The notes under the pieces: model-generated
Database searches by the model: none
What the model was told of the DNA's origin: nothing
The model's input: only the letters and a program-made list of their open reading frames with translations
In this document: in pieces, positions 8,437 through 16,756 of the stretch
How the letters are laid out: every line of letters starts with the position of its first letter
Position numbering within the stretch: the stretch's first letter is position 1
From: a bacterium F11
GTDB lineage: Bacteria; Elusimicrobiota; Elusimicrobia; F11
Direction of reading: 5' to 3'
Assembly: GCA_002176905.1 (NCBI GenBank)
Contig: MSYE01000259.1
Span: forward strand, 1 to 56,852
Length of the DNA: 56,852 bases
Translations under genes and position numbers: made by a program

Positions 8437-9303
8437 TCACATTGATTTTTCAGCTGCTTTTACCGTATTGCTCAAGAGCATCGCTACGGTCATTGGACCC
8501 ACCCCTCCAGGGACAGGGGTAATCCATGAAACGATATCTTTTACCGCATCAAAATCCACATCGCCCTTTAATCCCTGATCGGTTCGGGAGATGCCCACAT
8601 CCACGACCACTGCTCCTTTTTTAACTCCATCCTTATTAATATATAGGGGCTTACCCAGCGCCGCGACCAGAATATCAGCTGACTGACAGACCTCCATCAA
8701 ATTTTGGGTTCGGGAATGGGCGATTGTAACAGTGGCATTGAGACTCAACAGAAGCTGAGCAATGGGTTTCCCCACCAATGTGGAGCGCCCAACAATCACA
8801 GCGTTTTTTCCGGCTATTTCTATCTTTTCTCTAAGTAACATCTGAATAACACCAGCAGGCGTACATGGCAAGGGAATTCCAGAATTCTCGATTTCTTTCC
8901 AGGATTTTAACCTTCCCATCAATCCTTGATTCATGGGATGAAGGCCATCCGCGTCCTTTTTTGGATTGATGGTTGCAATAATGGGTTCAGGATCAAGATG
9001 TTTGGGCAGGGGTAGTTGAACAATCATGCCATGAACCTGGGGATCCTGGTTTAAGTCCTCAACCGTTTTTCTTAACTCTTCCTGTGAAACACCAGAATTA
9101 AGGGGCCGATGAATTGAGGCCATTCCCATGGCCTGGCATTTCTTAATTTTTTGCCCCACATAAACTTGAGAACCAGGATCTTCCCCCACCAAAACCGTGG
9201 CCAAACCTGGCACAACTCCCTTCTTTTTCAGAGTTTCAATCTTCTGTTCGGACTCTTTATTTATCTGGGCAGATAGTTTTTTTCCATCGAGAATACTAGC
9301 CAT
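8437..9303 (-). CDS. folD: FolD, methylenetetrahydrofolate dehydrogenase/cyclohydrolase
   Basis: This bifunctional cytosolic enzyme interconverts 5,10-methylene-, methenyl- and 10-formyl-tetrahydrofolate. The length of 288 residues is normal. Visible family signatures are VGEDPGSQVYVGQKIKKC with the catalytic Tyr/Lys region, QLPLPKHLD, the KDADGLHP segment, PCTPAGV, the nucleotide-binding GRSTLVGKP, and the C-terminal PVPGGVGPMT. AAGGGG lies about 13 bases before the ATG. With glyA about 5 kb away in the same direction, it forms the one-carbon set of this window. It is flanked upstream by an AT-rich repeat element and downstream by a long hairpin. Confidence 0.97.
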   Translation of the reverse strand: MASILDGKKLSAQINKESEQKIETLKKKGVVPGLATVLVGEDPGSQVYVGQKIKKCQAMGMASIHRPLNSGVSQEELRKTVEDLNQDPQVHGMIVQLPLPKHLDPEPIIATINPKKDADGLHPMNQGLMGRLKSWKEIENSGIPLPCTPAGVIQMLLREKIEIAGKNAVIVGRSTLVGKPIAQLLLSLNATVTIAHSRTQNLMEVCQSADILVAALGKPLYINKDGVKKGAVVVDVGISRTDQGLKGDVDFDAVKDIVSWITPVPGGVGPMTVAMLLSNTVKAAEKSM

Positions 9304-9323
9304 TTTGAGAGAACCCCTTTTTT

Positions 9324-9464
9324 AATTTTCAATTTTCTATTTTCAATTTTCATTCAATTTGCAATTTCTTGATTTTCAATAAGATACTCTTGCCAAACGA
9401 AAAGCAATTGCAACAGATAGGTTGAAACATTAATCAAATGAAAATTGATTGAAAATTGAAAATA
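9324..9464. repeat. AT-rich MITE-like element, copy 1
   Basis: The element begins AATTTTCAATTTTC (9324-9337) and ends GAAAATTGAAAATA (9451-9464), so its ends are inverted. Its interior, including CAATTTGCAATTT and TTGATTTTCAAT, matches the element at 10377-10529. It has no coding capacity. It lies between folD and the lipid kinase gene. Confidence 0.65.
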
Positions 9465-9480
9465 AGTAATTTTAAAATTA

Positions 9481-10362
9481 TTATGGGACAAGCAGTTTAA
9501 AACTATTCGGTAAAACCTTAAATTTGAGTTCGTTTGTTCCCTCTTTTGTGAGCACCTCTCCATCCACTTGAGGATAGAGTGGTTCCTCGGATTTTATATT
9601 GATTTCTTGACCCTCTATTCTCATATTAGAGGAGCTGGCAAGAGATCCTCCCAATCGCGACTTCACAAATTTCATAAACAAACCGAACCGATTCTGGGGA
9701 GGGACAAGAATTCCGGTCAAACGTTTATCAGCAGGATGAATCATCTTATCAAAGTACAGGCCTTTATTGAAAAACGGCGAGTTGAACACAATTCCCAAAT
9801 ACGCCCAAACCGTTTCGAATTGATGGCTTTCCCCATTTTCCCATTCCACTTCCAATTTGTGAGTGTGAAATTCCTTAATATCTTTTATGGGATGGGATTT
9901 TGTTCGATCAAGCGCTTCTCTAGAACGGCCAAATCCTGCATTATTGAGAAAGATGCGATTTGTTTCCTGGAAAGCCAATAATCCAAGATCATATGTTTCA
10001 ATTTTACCGGTATCAGATTCGTATTCTCGAATCCATTTTTTCCAAGATCCCAAAGAAAAACGCCTGCAAAAATCATTACCTGTTCCAACTGGGACAAAAC
10101 ACAAAACAACCTTATCCAACGCCTTTCTTTCATAGAGCGATTGAATCGCCCGCGACAATGTCCCATCCCCCCCCCAAACCGCGATATGTTTGTATCCCCC
10201 CAATATGGCCCACTCAATGATGGTTTCCAAATGGGTTGGATGGCTGGATCGATCCACCCAAATTGATTTGAAAATGGGATGCTTTTTGAAATAACGCTCA
10301 ACTTGACGTCGAGATTTTTGATTGGGATTTAAAATATGCAGAAAATCTAAGAAAGGAATCAT
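9481..10362 (-). CDS. YegS/DagK-type lipid kinase (diacylglycerol kinase catalytic domain)
   Basis: A 293-residue protein of the diacylglycerol/sphingosine kinase-like family, which phosphorylates lipid hydroxyls with ATP and recycles or modifies membrane lipids. The ATP-binding motif GGDGTLSRA is at residues 64-72, followed by PVGTGNDFCRRF; the C-terminal lobe has the family's QVDGE motif. The N-terminal ILNPNQ matches the usual NP start of the fold. The exact lipid substrate cannot be read from sequence. The GG of the active-site motif is encoded within a run of nine G (minus strand), a possible slippage site. The gene is flanked on both sides by copies of the same AT-rich repeat. No strong ribosome binding site is visible. 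Confidence 0.88.
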   Translation of the reverse strand: MIPFLDFLHILNPNQKSRRQVERYFKKHPIFKSIWVDRSSHPTHLETIIEWAILGGYKHIAVWGGDGTLSRAIQSLYERKALDKVVLCFVPVGTGNDFCRRFSLGSWKKWIREYESDTGKIETYDLGLLAFQETNRIFLNNAGFGRSREALDRTKSHPIKDIKEFHTHKLEVEWENGESHQFETVWAYLGIVFNSPFFNKGLYFDKMIHPADKRLTGILVPPQNRFGLFMKFVKSRLGGSLASSSNMRIEGQEINIKSEEPLYPQVDGEVLTKEGTNELKFKVLPNSFKLLVP

Positions 10363-10376
10363 ATGCGTTCGAGGAT

Positions 10377-10529
10377 AATTTTCAATTTTCGTTTTTCAAT
10401 TTTCATTTAATTTGCAATTTATTGATTTTCAATGAAATACATATTCCTAGACAAGAAATTGTTGAAATGCGGTTGAATCAATATCCAAATAAAAATTGAA
10501 TGAAAATTGAAAACCGAAAATTGAAAATT
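10377..10529. repeat. AT-rich MITE-like element, copy 2
   Basis: The element begins AATTTTCAATTTTC (10377-10390) and ends GAAAATTGAAAATT (10516-10529). It shares order and sequence with 9324-9464, including an interior CAATTTGCAATTT-like block. It separates yajQ from the lipid kinase gene. Confidence 0.65.
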
Positions 10530-10530
10530 A

Positions 10531-11028
10531 TCACCGGTAGTTGGTGAATTGAAGGGGTATTCCGTAGTTTTTCCCTTTTAAAAGCTGAATGATGTTTTGG
10601 AGAACATCTTTGGATTTGGATGAGACTCGGATTTGATCTCCCTTGATCGAAGGCGTGACCTTCTCCTTTGATTTCTTAATATCAGCCACGATTTCTTTGG
10701 CTTTCTCTTGATTGAGGCCTTGCTGAATCTTCACTATTTGGCGGACCTTCCCTCCAAGTGAAGCTTCTTCTTTCTGAAAATCAAAGGCTTTAAGATCAAC
10801 TCCTCGTTTTGCTGCTCGCGATTGGAAAATCTGAACCACGCTCTTTAGTTTTCCTGTATCATCGGAATACAGTGTAATTTCATTTTTTTCTTTATCAATA
10901 TCCAACCGAGAAACACTTCCTCGAAAATCGAATCGAACCGATATCTCTTTGTTTGCAGTGTTAACCACATCGTCGATATATTGAAGATTCACTTCTGAAA
11001 CAATATCAAATGAGTATTCGTCAGCCAT
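10531..11028 (-). CDS. yajQ: YajQ-family nucleotide-binding protein
   Basis: 165 residues, the normal length for this family of small cytosolic two-domain proteins; members bind nucleotides, and some bind cyclic di-GMP. Recognisable blocks are SFDIVSEVN near the start, the SVRFDFRGS segment, QIFQSRAAKRGVD, GGKVRQIVKIQQGL, and the C-terminal GKNYGIPLQFTNYR. The start is firm: AGGAGG lies five bases before the ATG and overlaps the stop of the RNase H-like gene. With three HD-GYP proteins in the window, a c-di-GMP effector role is possible but unproven. Confidence 0.95.
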   Translation of the reverse strand: MADEYSFDIVSEVNLQYIDDVVNTANKEISVRFDFRGSVSRLDIDKEKNEITLYSDDTGKLKSVVQIFQSRAAKRGVDLKAFDFQKEEASLGGKVRQIVKIQQGLNQEKAKEIVADIKKSKEKVTPSIKGDQIRVSSKSKDVLQNIIQLLKGKNYGIPLQFTNYR

Positions 11029-11036
11029 CTTTCCTC

Positions 11037-11576
11037 CTAACTTTGCACTTGGCCTTTTGTCGGTTTTGCCTCGTTTATTGCCCGATTGGCCAATTTGTCT
11101 GCCATACTGAGTTTGGGATGTTCGCGGGGAACATGTGTAAATGTAACAGTTGAAAATCGCATCATTCTGTTTTTTACTTCTTGATAAAATTTGGCCAATT
11201 TTTCAGATTTTAAACTGTATTGGCCATTTAATTGTCGAACCAAAAGCTCACTGTCTAAAAAACATTCCACTTGCTCTGTGGTCACATCATAAGCCAAATC
11301 AAGCGCGAGAAGAAGAGCCCGGTATTCCGCCTCATTGTTGGTGCACTCTCCAATATATCGAAAATCTTGCGTGATTTTCTCATCTTGCTCGTCAAACAAG
11401 AGAGCGCCGATTCCGGAAGGGCCAGGGTTTCCCCGAGAAGCTCCATCTGTATAGGTCTTTATTTTCTGAATCTTTCTTGGCTTGGCCTTTCGCCTCTCAA
11501 TTTCCTCGAGAAGAAACTGTCGGACTTGATTGAGCTCGTCAAGTGAAGCTGATTTTAAATAAGATTTGAAATCCAT
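11037..11576 (-). CDS. RNase HI-like protein
   Basis: 179 residues. After a short helical N-terminal extension (residues 1-35) comes an RNase H fold with YTDGASRGNPGPSG (first Asp), NNEAEYRALL (Glu), FLDSELLVRQLNG (second Asp), and HVPREHP then MADKLAN (last Asp). All four acidic catalytic positions appear present. The family cleaves the RNA strand of RNA-DNA hybrids in replication and repair. The sequence is closer to the YpdQ/archaeal-like RNase HI group than to E. coli RnhA, so activity is likely but not certain. It lies 14 bases from the DUF3467 gene and is linked to yajQ. Confidence 0.88.
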   Translation of the reverse strand: MDFKSYLKSASLDELNQVRQFLLEEIERRKAKPRKIQKIKTYTDGASRGNPGPSGIGALLFDEQDEKITQDFRYIGECTNNEAEYRALLLALDLAYDVTTEQVECFLDSELLVRQLNGQYSLKSEKLAKFYQEVKNRMMRFSTVTFTHVPREHPKLSMADKLANRAINEAKPTKGQVQS

Positions 11577-11590
11577 CTTTTTTTATAACT

Positions 11591-11917
11591 TTATGATTTC
11601 GGGGTTGTTAAAATCGAAGCGAGTTTCTTGGCCTGTTTGGGAGGAAGAATGACCCTGGCTCGCGTTCGTCCTCGACTTTGTCCCGGAGGAATAAAAACAA
11701 AATCCAGAATCACTTCTGAATCCGATTGGTGAATCATGGTCATATTGGCATATACCCCCATGGCAGTTTGGGCATCAAAATCAACAGAAACCGAAACGGG
11801 AGAGGGGGCGGGTGGTGAGGTAGTTTTGTTCTCTTTTTCAACCCGAACTTCCTTAAAATTGGGGCCATATCGGACATAGGAATGTTTTCCTTTCTTAAAT
11901 TTTTTGGGTTCTGTCAT
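11591..11917 (-). CDS. DUF3467 family protein
   Basis: 108 residues. The C-terminal two-thirds matches the DUF3467 pattern: GVYANMTMIHQSDSEVILDF, then FIPPG, then ARVILPPKQAKKL. Residues 1-50 are basic, then rich in Pro and Ser. The biochemical function is unknown. Its ATG overlaps the stop of wecB by four bases (ATGA), so the two are co-translated. Confidence 0.82.
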   Translation of the reverse strand: MTEPKKFKKGKHSYVRYGPNFKEVRVEKENKTTSPPAPSPVSVSVDFDAQTAMGVYANMTMIHQSDSEVILDFVFIPPGQSRGRTRARVILPPKQAKKLASILTTPKS

Positions 11918-13089
11918 GATTTATCCCGAAAGGGAACCGGCTTGTTCCTTTTCATTCCAAAATACCATTCAATGGCGTGTCGAATTCGTTTGGCAGCCTT
12001 TCCATCTCCATAGGGATTAACGGCGTTGGCCATCTTTTGATAATACCTTTTGTCTGAGAGAAGACGAATGACTTCCTTTTTAATTTTTCGTGGATTCGCG
12101 CCCACCAACCGGACCGTTCCCGCCCTAACGGCTTCGGGGCGCTCGGTGACATCACGGAGAACCAAAACCGGTTTTCCCAAAGAGGGCGCTTCTTCCTGCA
12201 ATCCACCCGAATCAGTAACCACCAGCGTGGATTTTTTCATTACCGTAACCAGGTCTCCATAATCAACAGGGGAAAGGAGATGAATATTGGTTATCTTCTT
12301 AAATATTTTCTCAGCCGATTTTTTCACACGGGGATTGGGATGTACCGGATAGATCCAATGTACATGTGGAAATTCTTGACCCAAATCACGGATGGTCTTA
12401 AAAATACGAGAAAACCGTTCTCCAAAATTCTCTCGGCGGTGAGCCGTCATCAAAACAACTTTGTTCTTATTTAAGTTGAGCGATTGGAGAATTTTTCTCA
12501 ACCTTGGATTTTTCGGGTTGCGTTTGTGTCTATTAATTTCCAACAGCGCATCAATAACCGTATTCCCTGTAACAAAAATGTGGTTAGGCGTATGATTCTC
12601 ACTTAACAAGTGTTGCTTGGCTTCCCTTGTCGGAGGGAAAAAGAGCGTCGTGAGAGAATCCGTTAAACGCCGATTCATCTCTTCCGGGAAAGGTTGATAC
12701 AAATCTCGGGTCCGAAGTCCAGCTTCAACATGACCAACCGGAATTTTCTTATAAAAAGAGGACAAAGCCCCACCCAAGGTTGTTGTGGTATCCCCGTGAA
12801 CCAAAACAAGATCCGGTTTTAAGCGATCAAGGGTTGGATCAAATCGATTCAATATCCGGGTCGTAATATCAAATAGAGATTGTCCCTTTTTCATCAGATC
12901 CAAATCCCTGTCTGACTTAAGTTGATACAAACGCAACACTTGATCCAAAAGATTTCGATGTTGAGCACTCACAACAGTCACAACCTGAAAGCGTTTGTTC
13001 TTTTTTAATTCTTTGACCACCGGCGCCATTTTAATGGCCTCAGGCCGAGTTCCAAAGAAACAAAGAATCCGATACCGTTTTTTCTTCAC
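11914..13089 (-). CDS. wecB: UDP-N-acetylglucosamine 2-epimerase (non-hydrolysing)
   Basis: 391 residues, full length. It interconverts UDP-GlcNAc and UDP-ManNAc in the cytosol for surface polysaccharide synthesis. Diagnostic motifs are GTRPEAIKMAPV at the N-terminus, VHGDTTTTLGGAL, GHVEAGLRTRD with FPEEMNR, TAHRRENFG, HPNPRV, DSGGLQEEAP and RDVTERPEAV. It lies downstream of wecA across a repeat-filled gap; together they suggest initiation of an undecaprenyl-linked glycan that also uses ManNAc. The next gene overlaps it by four bases. Confidence 0.97.
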   Translation of the reverse strand: MKKKRYRILCFFGTRPEAIKMAPVVKELKKNKRFQVVTVVSAQHRNLLDQVLRLYQLKSDRDLDLMKKGQSLFDITTRILNRFDPTLDRLKPDLVLVHGDTTTTLGGALSSFYKKIPVGHVEAGLRTRDLYQPFPEEMNRRLTDSLTTLFFPPTREAKQHLLSENHTPNHIFVTGNTVIDALLEINRHKRNPKNPRLRKILQSLNLNKNKVVLMTAHRRENFGERFSRIFKTIRDLGQEFPHVHWIYPVHPNPRVKKSAEKIFKKITNIHLLSPVDYGDLVTVMKKSTLVVTDSGGLQEEAPSLGKPVLVLRDVTERPEAVRAGTVRLVGANPRKIKKEVIRLLSDKRYYQKMANAVNPYGDGKAAKRIRHAIEWYFGMKRNKPVPFRDKS

Positions 13090-13114
13090 AAAACCCCTTC
13101 TTTAGTTGATTGAA

Positions 13115-13263
13115 AATTGACTATTGACCATTGACAATTATGGAACTTTTATTAATTTAAATGGTCTTGAATCCAATTATTTTTTTAAAGTTAATATCTC
13201 CGTCAATAAACTTATTAATAAAATTAACAATCTTCCTTAATTGTCAATGGTCAATAGTCAATT
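13115..13263. repeat. Inverted-repeat element with 26-bp perfect ends
   Basis: Positions 13115-13140 and 13238-13263 are exact inverted copies (core ATTGACTATTGACCATTG), separated by 97 AT-rich bases. The right end lies one base from the wecA stop codon. A closely similar string occurs inside the giant ORF at 39846-39879. Confidence 0.75.
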
Positions 13264-13264
13264 G

Positions 13265-14311
13265 TCAATTCTTTACTCCGACCACTGTGATACTAATAAG
13301 GGCCATAATCAGAGTGATGACGTACACCAAAAAGACCACTTCTCGCTGGGTCCAACCGGAGTCCAATAACAAATGATGCAAATGATGTCGATCGGCTGAA
13401 AAGGGATTTTTTCTTTTTATCAAACGACGACCAAAGGCCAAGGTCATATCAGCGATGGGAATGACCACCAACAAAATGGGAACAAACAGAACCGCCAAGA
13501 TGGTGGTTTTAAAAGTTCCAATCACTGCCATACAACCCAACAAAAATCCCAAGCTCAAAGATCCGCTATCTCCCATAAAAACTTGTGCAGGATGAAAATT
13601 GTAAACCAAAAAGCCCAGTACACCGCCGAGAAGAGCCGCCGCAATAATACCCGCCAATTTCATCTGGTTCCCATACATGGGAGAAAGATTCTGATTTTGA
13701 ATGAGAACCACGGATAAAAAGGCGCCAGCAACAATGGCCACCACACCGCCAGCCAATCCGTCTAATCCATCAATGAGGTTCACCGCATTGGTCAACCCCA
13801 CCAGCCAAAGGATGGTCACAATTTGCATGATCCATAAAGGGAAAAAGGAATAAGCTTCAAAACCGGGAATGGACAACCCATATATTTTTACCCCGTAAGT
13901 CATGGCGATGTAAGCAGCAAGGATTTGAATGAGAAACTTCATCCCCGGCTTAATTGGTTTTCGGTCATCAACCAATCCCATAATAAAAATGACAAGGACA
14001 CCCAAGATAATTCCCGCCAATTGCTCCCCAAGATTCAGAGTAAAAAGAACGGTATCTCCACGCTTGACACCATGTTGGAACTCAAGGAGTTCAAAAAAGG
14101 AGGGAACCATCAACCTTAAAATTAATAAGGCCACAAGGATCCCGGCAACAATTCCAATCCCTCCCCAGCGGGGTTTCACTTTGGAATGAATTTTTCGAGA
14201 TGATAACAGATCCATGGCACCAAAACGCCTGGCCAAGGCCGCACTAATGGGGGTTACAATGAGAGAAACCAAAAATGCCCCAATAATGGAAATAAAATAT
14301 ATACGAATCAA
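13265..14311 (-). CDS. wecA: Undecaprenyl-phosphate GlcNAc-1-phosphate transferase (WecA/TagO type)
   Basis: 348 residues with about ten membrane helices, of the MraY/WecA family, which loads a sugar-1-phosphate onto undecaprenyl phosphate at the inner membrane. Motifs are [12 protein letters not shown] (metal-binding Asp pair), [23 protein letters not shown], and the HRHHLHH-like [15 protein letters not shown]. The His-rich loop and the wecB neighbour favour a GlcNAc-1-P transferase over MraY. The start is a TTG with AGAGGA ten bases upstream; no ATG is better placed. It follows glyA by 27 bases. Confidence 0.93.
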   Translation of the reverse strand: MIRIYFISIIGAFLVSLIVTPISAALARRFGAMDLLSSRKIHSKVKPRWGGIGIVAGILVALLILRLMVPSFFELLEFQHGVKRGDTVLFTLNLGEQLAGIILGVLVIFIMGLVDDRKPIKPGMKFLIQILAAYIAMTYGVKIYGLSIPGFEAYSFFPLWIMQIVTILWLVGLTNAVNLIDGLDGLAGGVVAIVAGAFLSVVLIQNQNLSPMYGNQMKLAGIIAAALLGGVLGFLVYNFHPAQVFMGDSGSLSLGFLLGCMAVIGTFKTTILAVLFVPILLVVIPIADMTLAFGRRLIKRKNPFSADRHHLHHLLLDSGWTQREVVFLVYVITLIMALISITVVGVKN

Positions 14312-14338
14312 TTTATGTCTATCCTCTTACAACAACGA

Positions 14339-15583
14339 TTAATGTGATTTGGTAACCGGATAACGGGCACACAATTTTTTTACCGCGAGTCTTATTTGGT
14401 TCAATGCTTTGGGATCATTTCGATCCTCAAGGGCTTCGTTGATCCAATGAGCAATCTGTTCCATCTCCCGTTTTTTCATTCCACGGGTTGTTACCGACGG
14501 TGTCCCTAAACGAATACCCGATGCCACAAAGGGTTTCTGTGGATCAAACGGGATGGTATTTTTGTTTACTGTTATCCCGGCTTTTCCCAAAACTTGTTCA
14601 GCCTCTTTTCCGGTAATGTTTTTTGGGCGAAGATCGACGAGAAACATATGGCAATCAGTTCCACCTGCCACAATCCGAAATCCATGTCGCTTCAAGGCTT
14701 CCGACATGGTCTGCGCATTATCCATAACTTGTCTTTGATAGATTTTAAAACTGGGACGCAGCGCTTCTCCAAAAGAAACAGCTTTTGCTGCGATCACATG
14801 CATCAAAGGCCCCCCTTGACCACCTGGAAAAACAGCGCGATCAATATCCTTGGCAAATTTCTCCTTGCAAATGATCAACCCACCACGAGGTCCCCGAAGT
14901 GTTTTGTGTGTTGTTGTTGTCACCACGTCAGCATAAGGAATGGGAGAAGGATAAATCTTGGCCGCCACAAGGCCCGCATAATGAGCAATATCAGCCATCA
15001 ATATCGCTCCTACTTTATCGGCAATTTCACGAAACCGTTTCCAATCGAATTTTCGTGAATAGGCGGAAGCTCCAATGACCATCAATTTCGGTTTGTTCGC
15101 CAAGGCCAAAGATTCGACCTGTTTAAAATCAATCTCTTCCGAATCCTCACTTACACCAAATCCAACCACTTGAAAGTATTTTCCTGAAAAATTAAGCGGA
15201 TGGCCATGTGAAAGGTGCCCCCCATGTGCCAATTGGAGCCCCATAATGGTATCTCCGGGTGAGAGCAGGGCCATAAAGACAGCTGTGTTGGCTTGGGTCC
15301 CTGAGTGCGGCTGGACATTAACGTGGTCTCCTCCAAAAAGTTTTTTTGCCCGTTCTTTGGCCAATTCCTCCACTGTATCCACATGCTCGCAGCCGCCATA
15401 ATAACGTTTCCCAGGATATCCCTCGGCATATTTGTTGGTCATCACACTTCCTTGCGCTTCCATAACAGCAAGGGAAGCCAGATTTTCAGATGCGATGAGC
15501 TCCAAACCTTCTTGTTGTCGTTTCACCTCAGCTAGGATTGCCTTAGCAACTTGAGAATCTTGTTTTTTGATTTTCTTATACAC
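14339..15583 (-). CDS. glyA: Serine hydroxymethyltransferase
   Basis: 414 residues, full length. This PLP enzyme converts serine and tetrahydrofolate to glycine and methylene-tetrahydrofolate. Motifs include [50 protein letters not shown], and the PLP-lysine segment [14 protein letters not shown]. The start is GTG, with TAGGAGA six bases upstream overlapping the phosphatase stop. It supplies one-carbon units used by the FolD encoded nearby. The order sua5, phosphatase, glyA, wecA/wecB resembles the Firmicutes ywlC-ywlE-glyA-mnaA region, without rpiB and upp. Confidence 0.98.
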   Translation of the reverse strand: MYKKIKKQDSQVAKAILAEVKRQQEGLELIASENLASLAVMEAQGSVMTNKYAEGYPGKRYYGGCEHVDTVEELAKERAKKLFGGDHVNVQPHSGTQANTAVFMALLSPGDTIMGLQLAHGGHLSHGHPLNFSGKYFQVVGFGVSEDSEEIDFKQVESLALANKPKLMVIGASAYSRKFDWKRFREIADKVGAILMADIAHYAGLVAAKIYPSPIPYADVVTTTTHKTLRGPRGGLIICKEKFAKDIDRAVFPGGQGGPLMHVIAAKAVSFGEALRPSFKIYQRQVMDNAQTMSEALKRHGFRIVAGGTDCHMFLVDLRPKNITGKEAEQVLGKAGITVNKNTIPFDPQKPFVASGIRLGTPSVTTRGMKKREMEQIAHWINEALEDRNDPKALNQIRLAVKKLCARYPVTKSH

Positions 15584-15592
15584 TTTTATCTC

Positions 15593-16063
15593 CTACGGGA
15601 CTTTATTCAAGATTGACATGAGAGCCGATTTTATTTCAGACAAGGTCTTCTCATAAATTTGAGCACTCTGTCCATAGGGATCTGCCACCCCATCATCTTT
15701 ATCCTTACTTCCTGCAAATGTTTTTAGTAAGTGAACCTTGCCCATGGCCTCAGGAAATTCTTGAAGAATAGAATCACGATGATGCTTCTCCATCACCAAT
15801 AAAAGATTTGTTCCAGCCAACAATTCTGAGGTTAACCCTTTTGGTCGGTGATCAACATCATCTACACCTTCTTTTGCCAATGCTTGCCGCGCTTCCAAGG
15901 GAAATTCCAAATCAGTTGCTGGCAAAATTCCAGCTGAGGCTATTTCTATGTCTTTTTCTTTCCCGGCCTCTTTGACGATTTTTCTGAACAAAAATTCGGC
16001 CATGGGGCTGCGACATGTATTTCCTGTACAGACAAAAAGTATTTTGTGTTTTCGATTTTCCAC
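15593..16063 (-). CDS. Low-molecular-weight protein phosphatase (YwlE/Wzb-like)
   Basis: With a GTG start at 16063 the protein has 156 residues, the usual size for this family. The catalytic P-loop VCTGNTCRSPMAE (C-x5-R-S) is near the N-terminus and the general-acid DPYG loop is near residue 120. An open frame continues upstream to 16210, but that part overlaps sua5 and is not family-like, so I reject it. Family members remove phosphate from tyrosine or arginine. Synteny with sua5 and glyA favours a YwlE-like arginine phosphatase, but wecA/wecB nearby leaves a polysaccharide-linked tyrosine phosphatase possible. The start is the least certain part. Confidence 0.87.
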   Translation of the reverse strand: MENRKHKILFVCTGNTCRSPMAEFLFRKIVKEAGKEKDIEIASAGILPATDLEFPLEARQALAKEGVDDVDHRPKGLTSELLAGTNLLLVMEKHHRDSILQEFPEAMGKVHLLKTFAGSKDKDDGVADPYGQSAQIYEKTLSEIKSALMSILNKVP

Positions 16064-16085
16064 GATTTTGTTTGAGATCCGAATT

Positions 16086-16730
16086 TTAATTAATGGCTGC
16101 CAGCAGATCCTCTTTGAGAAGGGCTCCTTCTCTGAGAACGGTAAAAGGGAAATGGGTGGCATCCACAACCGAGGATTCTTGGCCGATGGGACAGCTCCCC
16201 CCATCGACAATCACATCCACAGATTCGGAAAAAGCGTCAATCACATCGATTCCTCTTTGAAGAGAAGGTCGACCAGAAAGGTTGGCACTTGTTGCCACAA
16301 TGGGAATCTGTTTTTCATCCAGAATTTTTTTGATAACCCCATGGTCGGGAACCCGGACCGCGATGGTCTCTTTTCCTCGAGACGCGTGCAACACGATGGG
16401 AGCGGTTCGAACAACAACAGTCAAAGGTCCTGGCCAAAAAGAATCAACCAATTTAAATATTTCTTTCGGCAAATCGGTTGCCACAAGCCCGAGCTGCTGA
16501 GAAGAACTCAATAAGATGGGTAATGGTTTTGTGTAATTGCGCCCCTTAAGATCATATATCTTCTGAATGGCCCGAGGATCAAAAGCATTGCAGACAATTC
16601 CATAAACGGTATCCGTTGGGACAATAAGAAGCCCCCCTTGGTTTAACACATCCAAGCAAGTTGTCAAATCTTCCGATGCCAATTGATCATCATTGACTCG
16701 AAATATTTTTGTTTTCTCTGTTTTAATCAT
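16086..16730 (-). CDS. tsaC: Sua5/YrdC-type threonylcarbamoyl-AMP synthase
   Basis: About 214 residues from the ATG at 16730; a TTG four codons upstream (16742) is the alternative. It makes threonylcarbamoyl-AMP from threonine, bicarbonate and ATP for the t6A37 modification of tRNA. Visible motifs are VPTDTVYG, KGRNYTKPLPIL (substrate Lys/Arg), FWPGPLTVVV, AVRVPDH, ATSANLSG and SSVVDAT. The short form lacks the extra Sua5 C-terminal domain. It sits 15-27 bases after argJ, in the same operon-like series. Confidence 0.93.
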   Translation of the reverse strand: MIKTEKTKIFRVNDDQLASEDLTTCLDVLNQGGLLIVPTDTVYGIVCNAFDPRAIQKIYDLKGRNYTKPLPILLSSSQQLGLVATDLPKEIFKLVDSFWPGPLTVVVRTAPIVLHASRGKETIAVRVPDHGVIKKILDEKQIPIVATSANLSGRPSLQRGIDVIDAFSESVDVIVDGGSCPIGQESSVVDATHFPFTVLREGALLKEDLLAAIN

Positions 16731-16756
16731 AAGAGGATTCAATCTCGATAAAATAT

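Noticed and set aside
16064..16210. Longer start for the low-molecular-weight phosphatase
   Set aside because: The extension overlaps sua5 in another frame and the family begins a few residues before its Cys-loop.
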